A stretch of DNA of 64,000 nucleotides from Kitagawia praeruptora (taxonomy: Eukaryota > Streptophyta > Magnoliopsida > Apiales > Apiaceae). Numbering within the stretch: the stretch's first letter is position 1; each line of letters starts with the position of its first letter. The stretch is taken from the NCBI GenBank assembly GCA_037693485.1, contig CM075344.1, forward strand, positions 76,565,501 to 76,629,500, in the 5' to 3' direction. A program made the position numbers and the translations under genes. The notes under the pieces were generated by a model that saw nothing but the letters and a program-made list of their open reading frames with translations, did not search any database and was not told the DNA's origin. Positions 11,336 through 23,460 of the stretch are shown here, in pieces.

Positions 11336-12977
11336 TTGGAGGAAGAGTCAAAGTGAAGTTTGATTTAGAAAAGATGTGGGAAGATAGCAAAAAGGTTGTT
11401 GGACAATGGGTGAATGGTCCTTCTGATAAGGACAAGTCGAATGCGATCTTCGAGCCACCATGATTTGAATCATATTTGTCCGGCTAAATGACGTTAACGA
11501 CAGCGCTTCGTGGGAGGCAACCCATGTGGTTCAGACGATTAGGTATGTTTCCTAATATCCCTTGTATTTACTTCCATTCAATGCGGACATTGAATATTTC
11601 AAGTTTGGGGGTGGTTTGGGGGATGAGTAGTGTATTTGTAGTTATTTATGATTGTGAGTCATTGTGTTCATGTAGGATATTATATTTTGCATGTTATTGG
11701 TAGTTCATTCATGTATGTTGGTGTTATCTACGTTTGTTTCATATAGGACATTCTGTTATTTTGTTTTTATATCATATGAGTCCATTCTAGTTGCATTTGC
11801 ATGGCATGCATATTTCATGATCCCTTAGGACGAGCTAATTCTGATTGGTAGGTAGATGTCTAATTGAGTGTGGTAATGATGAGTAGAGGGTTGATTTATA
11901 GTTCCTACGAAATTGACTTGCATGCTTCAGAAACACAATAATTTCACAGTCTCATTATTTGCTTTTGGGCTAGGTTGAGGTCATGCTTGTTTGGTTGTTT
12001 GAGATTTAATCAATTGATTATATTTAGAATTTTCGTTATTCCCTTGATAGCATAGAATCACTAAAGTCTAAGTTTGGGGGAAAGCAGGAATTTCATGCTT
12101 AATTGTTAATATTTGTCAATAATGGCTAGGTGTCAAATGGCTAGTAGCCGGCTCATATTTATATGAGTAGTCTAAGGTTGGAATTGAGAATTCTCATTCC
12201 AGATTGCATATATAAAAAAAGAAAAAAAAAGAGTCAAAAGTTTCAATTGTTAAATGCAAAATTAACCACGAGTGAGCTCTTTAATACTCGAGTAATTAAG
12301 TCTGAGGGGACTTAGTCCTAGTAACCTAAAGCCCTTGTGGTTTGGGATTGCTGACCTAACACTCGCTACATGGGTATTATTGTATAAGCCTTTTGAGGTC
12401 TCATTCATTGTACGGTTAAATAAACATGCGTAGTGTATATAGTATTATGTGTCGTAATGTAGTAATAAAGCATGAATTCCTGGCTAACTTGAATGAGGAT
12501 GGAGGTGTTCCTAGGTTATGAAGTGTCAACAGTCTATTCTATTTATAAACCTGTGATTGTCTTGGCGAAGAATAGGTATGATTTTTGATCTAGTTTTTGG
12601 AGTATTTCTGATGAGCATCGCACACACGCACGTTCTGTTCATGTATTGTTAGTATACGGGGACTTAGTCGAGCTCTATTTGGATTTAGTTGCATTCTTTG
12701 AGATATTTGCTTGTTAGTTTGTTTTAGTTAGTTTGAAGGGGATCATTTCATTTTCATATTAGTTGCATTCATGCATTGCATTGCATTGGATTTTGTGGGT
12801 ACATTCACTATAGGCACTCACGAGACCTCACTCGTCCACTAGGGCTGCCTAGGGGTTTAAAGGGCTTGCTGCATATGCCAAATGCAACCGTGATCACCTA
12901 CGGAAGTGGTACTAGTTAGTGTATTTAGTTTTGTCTGTTTATGCTTGAGGACAAGCATCGGTTTAAGTTTGGGGATG
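11336..12977 (+). other. Non-coding 3' region of the gag/protease element with repeated PPT-like boxes
   Basis: About 1.6 kb without RT/integrase homology. The box AAGTTTGGGGG/A recurs at about 11602, 12068 and 12966; the last directly precedes the 3' LTR and is the true polypurine tract. The others may be internal plus-strand primers or leftovers of duplication. Confidence 0.6.
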
Positions 12978-14238
12978 TGATAAGTGGATTTATATCCACT
13001 TGGATCGCTTCATTTTGGTTTAAATTGATCGCTTGGATCTCAAGTATTCGTGTTTTCTAATGTGTTTTTGTGAAGAATTGTGTAGGACAACATTTCCATG
13101 CAGGATCGGGCTTTTCAGTAGTTATGTGGTGTTATTAAGGTCAAGGGAACAAGTATCGGGAGTTGTAATTGAAGATGGAGAAGAAATCAGCAAAAGCAAG
13201 AATAATTCACTGTTGGACAGAGAGATAGGCGCTAGCGCGCCTGATTTGTATTGAGTTAGAGCGCGGGCGCGCTTGGCAGAATGTTCAGAAATTGAAGGAG
13301 CGCGGGCGCGCCTGAAATGCATTAGGGGAGCGCGCGGCCACGCCTGACACCGCCAGAAACTGCTAGAACTCGATTTAAAATAGGAATTTGCCTTGAATTC
13401 TAATCCTATTTATTATGGCAATCACTTGGACGGCTAGAACATTCCAGAATCATTCTTGGGCATGAAACTTGTAATTCTTATCTCATTCAAAGACGGAAAT
13501 TGCACTACACCATAAAAGGCCTACGGCAACGCACAAAAAGTGTTGCTGTAGGCCCAAAATATGTTGCTATAGGCCCAAAAAACCCCCAAAGGCAACATTT
13601 TGCTGATGTTGCTATTTTTGCCGTTGCCTTTGGGGTCAACAGCAACATTCTTATTCTCTATGGCAACATCAGTTTTAATGTTGGCATAGACTTGTTATAG
13701 CAACATTATTATTAGTCTTTAGCAACATAATATTATGTTGCCTTTGTGTAACATTTTTTTAAAAAATAGTGGGTCCCATCAGTGGGGCCCACTTTTGAGA
13801 CCCACTATGGGGCCCACTTTTAGGACCACTGTGGGGCCCACTTTAATGCCAACACAAAATTTTGCCTATGGCAACATTTTTTAACAACATTTCTTCACAT
13901 TAATTTTCCCTTTTGCCAACACTTTATAACATCAATGGCAACACTTTTCTATTTCCAACAAAAAATCATATAAATGAAAATATGCATTCCATAAAACCAA
14001 ATCAACACAACCAACTTTAATTACCATCACAGCAATACATACACATTCAATACAATCTCAACCAACAACCCAAATTCAGAGCAAAAGGCATAAAAGCTGG
14101 TGTAAAAAGTACATAAACAACAATCTTACTAAGTACTTAAGTCTAACATAATAGCAAAAGACTTTGTAAAACATAAACACATGGCATGACTCATTACTGA
14201 CTGCTAGATAGCGGGAACAGTTAAGTGATGATGCTAAA

Positions 14239-14354
14239 CTAGAGCTGCACATTACGCGCAAGAAAGGCCTGGTACTCGGCATTATAATCCTTTTGTCCCA
14301 CTGAACTGCCTGTCACCATGCTCAGCCCTTGGAGCCTCTCATTTCAGCTGATAT
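14239..14354 (-). pseudogene. Captured terminal exon of an unidentified gene
   Basis: On the minus strand an acceptor-like ...GGCAG is followed by a frame reading NERLQGLSMVTG and GQKDYNAEYQAFLARNVQL, then TAG (14239-14241). One TGA near the exon start would interrupt it. The host gene was not recognised. It is the last coding-like piece in the captured series. Confidence 0.45.
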
Positions 14355-14714
14355 CTGCCAGTTTAACCAAACATTAATATTCTATAATACACATACATAG
14401 CACAACACACCCACACACACATTCGGTGATATAACTTATTCAGAATTTTGTCAAGTGTTATACCTTTGCTCTTAAGTAAGCATTTCATGCTTAATTCGTG
14501 TAAAGTTTCGAAATATGTTGAAAATTAAAAAAATTTAGTTGAGATCTATGGATTTATGTTTGAAAATTTTAAGTTTCATCTTACAGACACTTTTCTCTAT
14601 TGACTATAACAATTCAAATCTTCTGCACTTTCAGTACATAAGTCAAGTGCATATTTTGGAAAGAGCGAGAATGGTAGGATTAAGAAACAAGGGAAACAAA
14701 GCAAAATAAAGTAC

Positions 14715-14821
14715 CTTAAGCCCAGAAATAATTCCCCAAGCTGCATCAAAGAAAGCACCAGATATACGTCCATGCTCGCGTAGTTCTGGTCTGATAGCTT
14801 CACCAAGCCTTCCCTCTGGAT
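14715..14821 (-). pseudogene. Captured internal exon of an unidentified gene
   Basis: Bounded on the minus strand by acceptor TTCAG and donor GTACTT. It reads [18 protein letters not shown] and [18 protein letters not shown]. The sequence looks like real protein rather than a chance frame, but I do not recognise the family. Confidence 0.5.
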
Positions 14822-15092
14822 CTGAACCAATTACATTAAAGTATCTGGAAATGTATAGAGTATAATAATTAAACATTATTCAGTTTCTTTGTAATCATGT
14901 CTCATCGTTAAGCTAAGAAATTGGATTCATGCATTTACAAATGATAAAGCATACAATTTTTTTAACTATAAGTTGTGTCTTAATCCTTAGCAAGTAAAAT
15001 ACTAAAAGTGGATATGAGTAATGTTTTACTGTTAGAAGTGGCAACTTTAAAACAGCAGATAAGGCAGAGGTGCCAAATAGTTGCATATATAC

Positions 15093-15284
15093 CTTGTTTC
15101 CTTTTGATATACGGAGATTTCCAGAGTTTGAAAGATAAGTTGTGTCTAACCAACCCTTGGCTTCATCTCCAAGAAGTTTAAAAGGTACGGGATATGGAAC
15201 CTTGAAAGGTAGGACCTTGAAAGAAAAGGCTGCTTTGTCAAACCGAAAAAGGATACGCTTTCCATCTTTGACTGATGTTGTAGC
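15093..15284 (-). pseudogene. Captured fibrillin/PAP (plastid lipid-associated protein) exon
   Basis: Exactly 64 codons between acceptor TGCAG and donor GTATAT on the minus strand. The peptide contains SFKVLPFKVPYPVPFKLLGD and KGWLDTTYLSNSGNLRISKG, matching the conserved C-terminal block of PAP/fibrillin proteins, which bind lipids and quinones at plastoglobules and thylakoids. Only this exon was found, so it is a gene fragment carried by the CACTA element. Confidence 0.75.
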
Positions 15285-16785
15285 CTGCATTTACAACAGC
15301 AATAACTAAATTTATCAAACACCCTACAAATATCTCCTCTCTATTTTTTTTGGATGATTAAAGATCTCATTTTTTACACAAGAAGGAAAATAAATAAAAA
15401 GATGAACTCCATTATCAAATGCAGGTTCAAAGAAATTTGTTGAGGGTGAGCTACATTATACTTTCAGATTTTGAAATTGTTGAGGGTAAGCCAAATTGCA
15501 TTTAAAATATTTTACGATGCCAAATTACACTTCTTATCGAATCAAGAAAGAAAAAATTATTAATCTCTAACAATCTTTGGTCTAATGTTGTCGATGAACT
15601 TTCAGATTATTCTTTAAATATATATCTTTCAGAGTAAAGTGTTAGAACCAAGGGCTAATATACCACTATTCGCGTGATAAGAATATTAAAATGAGTTCCC
15701 GTAACTTAATCCTGATAAAGTTTCACTGTTACTTGTTATGTGGATGTCTTTCTCTAACACTCCTATAGTTAAAAAAAATAACTCATACAATGGCATCATC
15801 ATAGACTATTCTTTTATCATTTACTAGTGTTTAATAATATATTTGCATGTATGCAACCGGTTAACTAAGCTGGAACAGTACATCAAAGACATAGTTTAAG
15901 GGCTAGCATCAACAAAAGTGCATGTGATGATTGCCTTAAATAAAACTAAAAATAATAGTTCAGTTGCAGGCCCTCTATGGATTAGATTTTATCTACATTT
16001 TAATTTATTATTGATAATGAATGGAATATGACAGATTCCACACATATTCTGGATAAAGTGTCAAACTTAAAAAGAATTTAACCAAAACTTGATGCTCTAC
16101 TAAATGACTTATGCAACATAAGTAGTCACATTCATTGCTTTTAATAGAGATATCGATTATTTATTACCTTCTCTGAGCCCTAAGAAAAAACAAAGCAAGA
16201 ACTTCTTTCCGGATTGAAGAAGCTATATAACACTGTAATTAAATAATATACTTACTGCGTCCATAAGTAAATGATGGTCATTAAATATAGTGAATTAAAG
16301 GGTATTAGGAGTAAATTATTATGGTTTCACTAGTACTTGCAACATAAGTAGTCACATTCATTGCTTGATATCTAAATTTGTTTTCTTTATGGTCATTAAA
16401 TATGCCCAGATAAGTAGTAAGAAGGTAGCAGCATCACTACACAATAAATGTAAATACTTTCTTAACTCGTGACAACCAGGCTAATCCTTGTGAATTATAA
16501 TCTACATCAGAAGTATTTTACACCTCTTTGATTTCATATGCAACACACAATCAAGTATTTTCCTTGCATAAATAAATATGGGATATAGTAATTTTAACTC
16601 CGTATCTTTACAGATGTATTTGCATTATTGTAACATAAATAATATTCTATAAGCTTTCTGTATTGTTCGTCAAATACATTGATCAATGACATATACAATA
16701 TAAAATTACAGAGTGGGAATCGCTGAATGTGCTTGTCCGTTAACAATATCATAATAAAAAGTACTGAAGCCATAAGTTTACAAAC

Positions 16786-16889
16786 CTGTCTGTGTGCTTG
16801 TCAAGCTCTTGTTGAAGCTCTGCAAGTTCCTTTTTAACGATGCCAATGGATTTGTATTCTCGGGCCAGAGGGTTTAGTACATCAACAAC
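16786..16889 (-). pseudogene. CAO: Captured chlorophyllide a oxygenase exon, frameshifted
   Basis: On the minus strand, between acceptor TGTAG and donor GTTTGT, the frame reads VVDVLNPLAREYKSIG and KKELAELQQEL. This matches the N-terminal regulatory region of chlorophyllide a oxygenase, the plastid enzyme that makes chlorophyll b. In the last codons the reading becomes DKHTDR; one base missing relative to the family's AQAHRQ-type continuation would explain this, so the exon is frameshifted. It continues the exon at 17192-17428 across a 302-bp intron. Confidence 0.8.
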
Positions 16890-17191
16890 CTACACGAAAC
16901 TCTTGGTGAGAAAAACCTCAACTAACATCTACAAGTATGAAAGGATCGAATATCATAAACTGGAGCTTCAAAACTCTAATACTGATCCTTAATATATACG
17001 GAGTAGATACAAGGGACCTCTATTATAGATACACAAAACGTATTTGCAAAAAAAAAACTAATTTTTTTTGCCAACTATATATGAAAAAAAATATTATACT
17101 ACCAAAATAATTCTAAAACATAATGCCCAGGTTTCTATATGAAACAACACAATAATATATAATGTCACAAATAAATATAATTGTTGTATAC

Positions 17192-17428
17192 CTTTTCATG
17201 AAGAAGCATGGTTGTAAGCAGATCCTGGCGAGCACGCCAATCACAATACTGTATGTCGAATCTAGCAACTTCTAGAGCTTCATTTACATCTACAAACTTC
17301 CCTTGAACGTGAGTGACTTTGAACTTGGGCTGTTCCACTTCAAAGATAGCACCCCATGGGTTTTTCTTGTCCACCAGACCATTTTCATCACCTAATATAG
17401 CAAACACCCTGAATCCAGCTTTGAAACC
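17192..17428 (-). pseudogene. CAO: Captured chlorophyllide a oxygenase exon (N-terminal domain)
   Basis: A 79-codon open exon on the minus strand, acceptor ATTCAG and donor GTATAC. Signature segments are AGFRVFAILGDENGLVDKK, NPWGAIFEVE, GKFVDVNEALEVARFDIQYC and DWRARQDLLTTMLLHEK, characteristic of the CAO N-terminal domain that controls protein stability in response to chlorophyll b. The Rieske and iron-binding catalytic domains are absent from the window, so this is a fragment, not a working gene. A possible upstream exon (LQSDIEIATIIRHE, about 17913-17955) is followed by a GTATAC donor. Confidence 0.85.
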
Positions 17429-18595
17429 CTGAATCATTACCTAATCAGTCAGCAATAAATAAATAAATTTAGATTCAAATGTAAACTGAAAGGTTATTTT
17501 TCATTGCGATACAAATTAAGAAGTTGTTACTCAGCTCTCAACATAGTTATATTTTTACTAATTATGCTTCCATTTCATATACTTCACTTCCTTTAAAAAA
17601 AGGTGTCTCAGACTCATCCAGTAATAACAATATAAAATCAAACTATTCCAAACATTCCTGAGGTTCATTATGCAATCACTAATCAATCTTACCTCATTCA
17701 AACAATTACACACTAGAATAAGAATTGATCTATCTCAGTCTAGTACCTATCACAAGATGCAAGCTAGGATGACAACTGATGGTAATTTCCAAACATACTG
17801 TCCTCCCGAGTTTCCGATTTGAAAAAGTGGTGAAACACCTTCAGAAGAAATAACATAATAGTCTTATAAACACATATATGAAGAAATAAACATGTGAAAA
17901 TTGTATACCTCATGCCTAATGATAGTAGCAATCTCTATATCTGATTGAAGATATAGAAATACCTTGAACTCCGAATCCCCAAATCAAACACAAAACCCTA
18001 ATTTTAAAGCCTCAAATTGAACCCAATTCAAGTCCCAAAATTGACTTGACTTGTTTGAAGCCCTAATTCGAAATCAATCGTGAGAGAGAAACAAAGCCCC
18101 AAATTAGAGAAAAAAAAAATTAAACTAATGGCCCAAATTGAACAATTGAACCCGTATACTAAAGTAGCAAAGATTGTGAGAGATGTGCATAGGAATGTGA
18201 GAGAGAAAGAGAGGAGAGAGTATAGAGAATGTGTGTAAATATTGTGTGCACCGCAGCCGAGAGAGAGATTGAAAATAGAGAGATGGAGAGAGACGGCAAA
18301 TGAGAAAAAATGGAAGTGAAGTGAGATTTGTTTTTAGTAAGTGAAAATAGCGGTATATTGAATTGGTTGGGCGGGTTTTGTGCCGCTCTCACCAATTTGC
18401 CCGAAATTTTTATGCTTTGGTCTGTTTTTGTCTCTTAAGGAAAAAATAATTAAATTTTTATTTTTTTTATTTAGAAAAAGCATTTTATTTTTTCATTAAA
18501 TATTCAATTTCTTTTACATAATTTGAAATAATATATTCAAATATTTTTAATCATATACAAAAATATTTTTATTTTAATGGATGTACTCCCTCCGT

Positions 18596-18846
18596 CCCTT
18601 TTGATTGTTAACATTTCACTTTTTCAAAACTTTCTGGCACGCATTTTAAGGTGCATTTTAAGGATAGTTAAATAACTTTTTTTTAAAATTTTCTTTTTCT
18701 GTATAAAAATTTAAACATTAAATTTTTATACAGAAAAAGAAAATTTTAAAAAAAAGTTATTTAACTATCCTTAAAATGCACCTTAAAATGCGTGCCAGAA
18801 AGTTTTGAAAAAGTGAAATGTTAACAATCAAAAAGGACGGAGGGAG
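18596..18846. mobile_element. Stowaway MITE with near-perfect foldback
   Basis: CTCCCTCCGTCC ends with a TA duplication on both sides (18594-18595 and 18847-18848). The two ~123-bp arms are complementary with about one mismatch, giving a single long hairpin. This is the typical plant Stowaway (Tc1/mariner-derived) structure. It lies inside the CACTA element and so is the innermost layer of the nest. Confidence 0.92.
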
Positions 18847-20424
18847 TATTAAAATATGTATAAAAAATTATTTTAAAAATTTTGTTGAATAATATTTAAT
18901 GAACATAAAAATAAATTATTCACCTTAAAATATTCTAACATTTTTAATGAAATATTCACTTCTACTAGAATAATCTTAAATTTTTTTAAAACTTCTTAAT
19001 TATTTTTATCCAAATAAATTAACTTTCATGTGAAAAAAGGTTAAACTTTTGTTTTTTTTAGAAAATATAAAATTTTGTTCATTACAAAATTATGGCAACA
19101 CAATTTGATACCTACGGCAACATGCAAACACTTTATTCTATAGGAACATAATTTGTCTACCTAAGGCAACATAAAAATGATAATGTTGTAATAGCCAAAA
19201 ACATGCAGGGCAAAGGCAACATATCCAAAGGCAACATAGGTTCTAAATGTGGTCGTAGGCCTTTTATGGTGTAGTGTTGCCAATCTTCCATTCCAACTCT
19301 AAAACGGCAATTGCTTGATGGAGAGGCAATTTGGGGCTATAAATACACATCTAGAGGGACATAAAAAGAGACCACCACACCACAACACATCAGAGATCAG
19401 ATTTCACTTCACAATACATTCACATCATTCATATTTGGAGCACGAGATCGAGAAGCCAAGGTGAGGATTGTGACGACAAGAAGATCTAGACATAGTTTTC
19501 TTGTATTCCTTTATTAGGCGTATCTTTCGGATGCTTGTTTCGTATTCTGATTTGTTCTCTAAACCTTGTTATTTTATTGATTTATTCATCATTACTATCT
19601 TGTTTGTTATCATGTCTTCATCAAATCCCATGGTGACGAAAGGTTCGATTATGAACTAATCATTGTCATGGGATTCTAACGGATTTATCTATGTAGCTTA
19701 GTAGTTTGATTGCTTTAAAGATTTATGTGTGGTGAATTCTTGATATCCTCGTATGGTTGTGCTTCATGAATTTAGATGCGTAGCTAACATCTAATTTGTT
19801 AATCTCTTGCGAAACAAGAGTGGATCTTGAGATTTAGAACTTGTCATGCTAGTATAGGATATGTTGATGTTTTCACATCATGATTTGTAGCGTAAATAGA
19901 GATATTATGTTGCACTATGTGATCTTAATAGACAACTTGTTCTTCAACCGTTATGTTTTCAAATCTTAAAGAGATATAGGGTATAAGCATTATTGGTGTC
20001 TATTCATCTTCTATCTCTTTTGTGGATGTATGTTGGTTTGGTATTCTTATACTGAGAAGTAGCGTATACTTATTTCGTGTTGTCTGATCAGATATCAAAA
20101 CCATCACATGCATTGATTAAAGGCATCAGCTCTAAGCGAAGTATTTAATGAAGTTAGGATCCCATGTTTATTCTCATATAAGTAAATCAGTTTAATTCTC
20201 TTTAGTTGATTAATTCTTAGTTTAATAATTTGCATCTTAGTTTAATCAAGATAATCAAAAACCCAAATTTGTTATTTGTCTTAGTAGTGAGTTAAAACCA
20301 TACATTGTTGCATAGGTACATCTACTGAATTAAAACCTAAACCAGATTTCTGTGGAACAAACTTGATTTATATCTGTATTACTTGTGACCACATACACTT
20401 GCGTGATTTTGTGTAAACACAAAG

Positions 20425-23400
20425 CTTCAACTTTTCATTAGTAACCACCTTAGTTAACATATCTGCAGGATTCTCTGAACCAAGGATTTTCTTTAAGGAC
20501 AAAGTACCATTGCTAATCAACTCTCTTGTAAAGTGATATCTCAGCTGAATATGCTTCGTCCTAGCATGAAACACAGGATTCTTTGCAAGATGAATAGCAC
20601 TCTGATTGTCGCTATACAAAGCACTGTCCGCCTGTTTCTTGCCCAACTCCTCAAGAAAATTCTTCAACCAAATCATCTCCTTGCTAGCTTCAGAGATAGC
20701 CATATATTCTGCTTCTGTGGTTGAAAGAGAAACACTCTTATGAAGTCGAGACATCCAACTAACTGCTGTGCCACCTAACGTGAAAATATATCTCGTAGTG
20801 CTTTTTCTTGTATCCAAACATCCACCCAAATCTGCATCAGAGAACCCTTCCAAGATAACATCTTTCTTGCTGAAACATAACGCAACCTTGGATGTGTCTT
20901 TCAAGTAGCGTAACAACCACTTGACTGCTTCCCAATGCTCTCTTCCTGGATTGGACATGAACCTGCTAACAACTCCCACTGCATGAGCAATATCTGGCCT
21001 TGTACACACCATAGCATACATCAAACTACCAACTGCAGATGCATACGGAACTTTAGCCATATCTTTCTTGTCTTCATCCGTTTTAGGTGATTGCTTCTTC
21101 GTGAGATTAAAGTGAGTCGCCAACGGTGTACTTCTGGTCATCGCATCCTGGACACTGAATTTTTGTAACAATTTCTCAATATACTTTTCTTGAGATAATT
21201 TCAAAGTACCTTCAGATTTATCCTTTATGATGCTCATACCAAGTATCTATTTTGCTGCACCCATATCCTTCATCTCAAACTCCTCAGACATTTATCTCTT
21301 TAACCTGTTGATTTCCCTCATGTTTGATCTCTTCATCATAAAGTTGTCAAACTTCAAGTACCATTGTCTTGGCGCTTGCTTCAAACCATACAAGCTTTTT
21401 ATAAGCTTACAAACAAGGTTTTCTTTCCCAGCTACCTGAAATCCTTCTGGCTGTACCATGTAGATGTCTTCCTCAAGATCACAATGTAAGAACGCGGTCA
21501 TAACATCTAGTTGCTCTAGATGTAACTCCTCTGTAGCCACAATACTTAGCACAATTCTAATAGTAGTCATCTTAACAACCGGAGAAAATATATCAGTATA
21601 GTCAATACCCTTTTTCTGTTGATAACCCTTGACTACTAACCTCGCCTTGTATCTCTTGCTGCCATCAGGTTCTTCTTTGATCCGGAACACCCACTTATTC
21701 TGTAAAGCCTTCTTACCTGCTGGTAATTCTGTTATAGACCAAGTCTCATTCTTCTCAAGAGAACTCATCTCTTCTTCCATGGCTGATTTCCACTGAACTT
21801 AATCATCCACCTGAACTGCCTCTGAATAACACTGAGGCTCTCCATCCTCGGTCAATAACATATAATATGCTGAAGAAGAAAATCTTTGTGGTGGCCTCAC
21901 AATTCTGCTAGATCTTCTTACCTCAACCTGTGGAGTAACTGGAACTGTGTCATTACCATTCCCCAAACTCCCACTATTTCCTACAAGATCTTCTTCTATA
22001 ATATCTTCAAGCACTGCTTTCTCTTTCTCAGGTTTTTCTTTTGTAAACTCAGAATCGACTGCAAGCTTATCCTTATACATTGCATTCTCATTAAAAGTAA
22101 CATCTCTACTTCTAACGACCTTCTTCGTCAGTTCATCCCAGAAACGGTAACCCATATCATCTGAGCCATAACCAATGAAGATACACTTCTTTGCTTTCGG
22201 ATCAAGCTTGTCCCTATCAGAATCTTTAACACGCACATAAGAAACACAACCAAAAACTCGCAAGTGTGAAAGATTTACCTCCTTTTTCTGCCACTCTTCT
22301 TCAGGAATCTTGAACCCTAAAGGAACTGAAGGTCCTCTATTTATGAGATACGCTGTTGTGCTAACGGTGTCTGCCCAAAAAGTCTTTGGCAACCCTACAT
22401 GCAATCTCATACTCTTGTCCCTCTCATTCAAGGTTCTATTCATGCGCTCTGCAACACCATTCTGCTGCGGTGTCTCTAGAATAGTTTTGATCTTTCTAAT
22501 CCCATATTCTGCGCAATAGCTTTTAAACTCATCACTACTGTACTCATTACCATTATCTGAAATCAAACTCTTAACCTTCAAACCGGTCTGATTTTCAACT
22601 TCAGTCTTCCACTTCTTGAAAGTAGCAAACACATCTGATTTATTCTTCAAAAAATAAACCCATACCTTTCTAGTGGAATCGTCAATGAAAGTGACATAGT
22701 AGCGAGATCCTCCCAATGACGTAACTACTGTTGGACCATATACATCTGTATGCACTAGCTCTAACCTCTCAGCCTTGGGTGTCCTCCCTGATTTTGCAAA
22801 AGTAACTCGTTTCTGCTTTCCAAGAACACATGTCTCACAGAACCCAACTTCCACATTCTTCAGCTCTGGAATCTTCTCATTCGAAGTTAACAGTTACATA
22901 CCCTTTTCACTCATATGACCAAGTCTTTGGTGCCACAAAGTTGAAGACCCATCTCATCAGCAACTGCATTTGCTTCATAGCTAGATTGTTCAACTATGTA
23001 CAACGTCCCCTTTTTCTCTCCACGAGCAACAACAAGATTCCCCTTTATAACCTTCCACTGTCCGTCTCCGAAAGTAACTCGATACCCTTCCTTATCTAAC
23101 TGACCCACAGATATCAACATCTTCTTCAGTCCAGGAATGTACCTTACATATTTCAACGTCCAGCTAGTCCCCAAAGAGGTCTTGAGATTAATATCTCCCA
23201 TGCCCGTAATATCCAAAGTCTCATCATCAACAAGACGGACTTTACCAAAATTTCCATGTCTGAAATTTAACATCAAATCCTTGCAAGGGGTAGCATGGAA
23301 TGATGCACCAGAATCCATGACCCATGATTCAACCGAACATTCAACACAACAAATCAAAGCATCGTCATCTGCCACTTCTTCAACTACATTAGCTGAATTA

Positions 23401-23460
23401 TCCTCTTTCTTTTTTCCTTTAGGAGCTGCGGGAGCCGTACACTGATTTCTGAAGTGATCT
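20425..23460 (-). pseudogene. Decayed Copia pol (protease, integrase, RT, RNase H)
   Basis: Read on the minus strand: protease WVMDSGASFHATP (about 23325), integrase with HTDVYGPTVV (D), LISDNGNEY (D) and TPQQNGVAERMNR (E) at 21799-22854, RT start NKWVFRIKEEPDG and QLDVMTAFLHCDLEEDIYM at 21292-21780, RNase H with GFSDADLGG, TTEAEYMA, YSDNQSAIHLAKNP and MLTKVVTNEK at 20425-21237. The RT segment that should hold the catalytic YVDD is missing: FDNFMMKR runs straight into SNMREINRLKR. Stops interrupt at about 21286 and 21247, and also near 21800 and 22890. The element cannot encode a working RT. Confidence 0.9.

Larger units (their letters stand above)
13503..19276. mobile_element. CACTA (En/Spm) element, non-autonomous, carrying captured exons
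   Basis: The terminal inverted repeats begin CACTACACCATAAAAGGCC (13503) and end with its complement at 19276. The 3-bp duplication TTG flanks them (13500-13502 and 19277-19279). Subterminal zones (13520-13950 and 19090-19260) are full of GGCAACA/TGTTGCC motifs in both orientations, as expected of transposase-binding arrays. No transposase was found. The middle carries minus-strand fragments of host genes with splice sites (14239-17428) and a Stowaway MITE. The AT-rich parts between exons look like captured introns, and 17940-18400 (CT/GA-rich) looks like a 5' leader or promoter region. Confidence 0.93.
6952..20419 (+). mobile_element. Non-autonomous Gypsy-type (Athila/Tat-like) element, gag and protease only
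   Basis: LTRs at 6952-8526 and 12978-20419 (the latter carrying a CACTA insertion) start TGATAAGTGG and end TGTAAACA. The 5-bp duplication CAAAG flanks them (6947-6951 and 20420-20424). A primer site TGGCACCGCTGCCGGGGA at 8533-8550 resembles the tRNA-Asp type of Athila/Tat elements. The interior encodes a gag and an aspartic protease but no RT, RNase H or integrase, so it would depend on enzymes from a relative, like published gag-only (TR-GAG) elements. A purine tract TTTGGGGATG precedes the 3' LTR. Confidence 0.92.
12978..20419 (+). repeat. 3' LTR of the gag/protease element, split by a CACTA element
   Basis: LTR sequence occupies 12978-13502 and 19277-20419; the LTR without the insertion is about 1.67 kb. 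Sequence on both sides of the CACTA element rejoins exactly as in the 5' LTR (ACGGAAATTG then CCAATCTTCC) after removing one TTG duplication. Confidence 0.93.

Noticed and set aside
14239..17955. A functional chlorophyllide a oxygenase gene
   Set aside because: Only N-terminal exons are present, one frameshifted, no Rieske or iron-binding domain, and the region lies inside a CACTA element.
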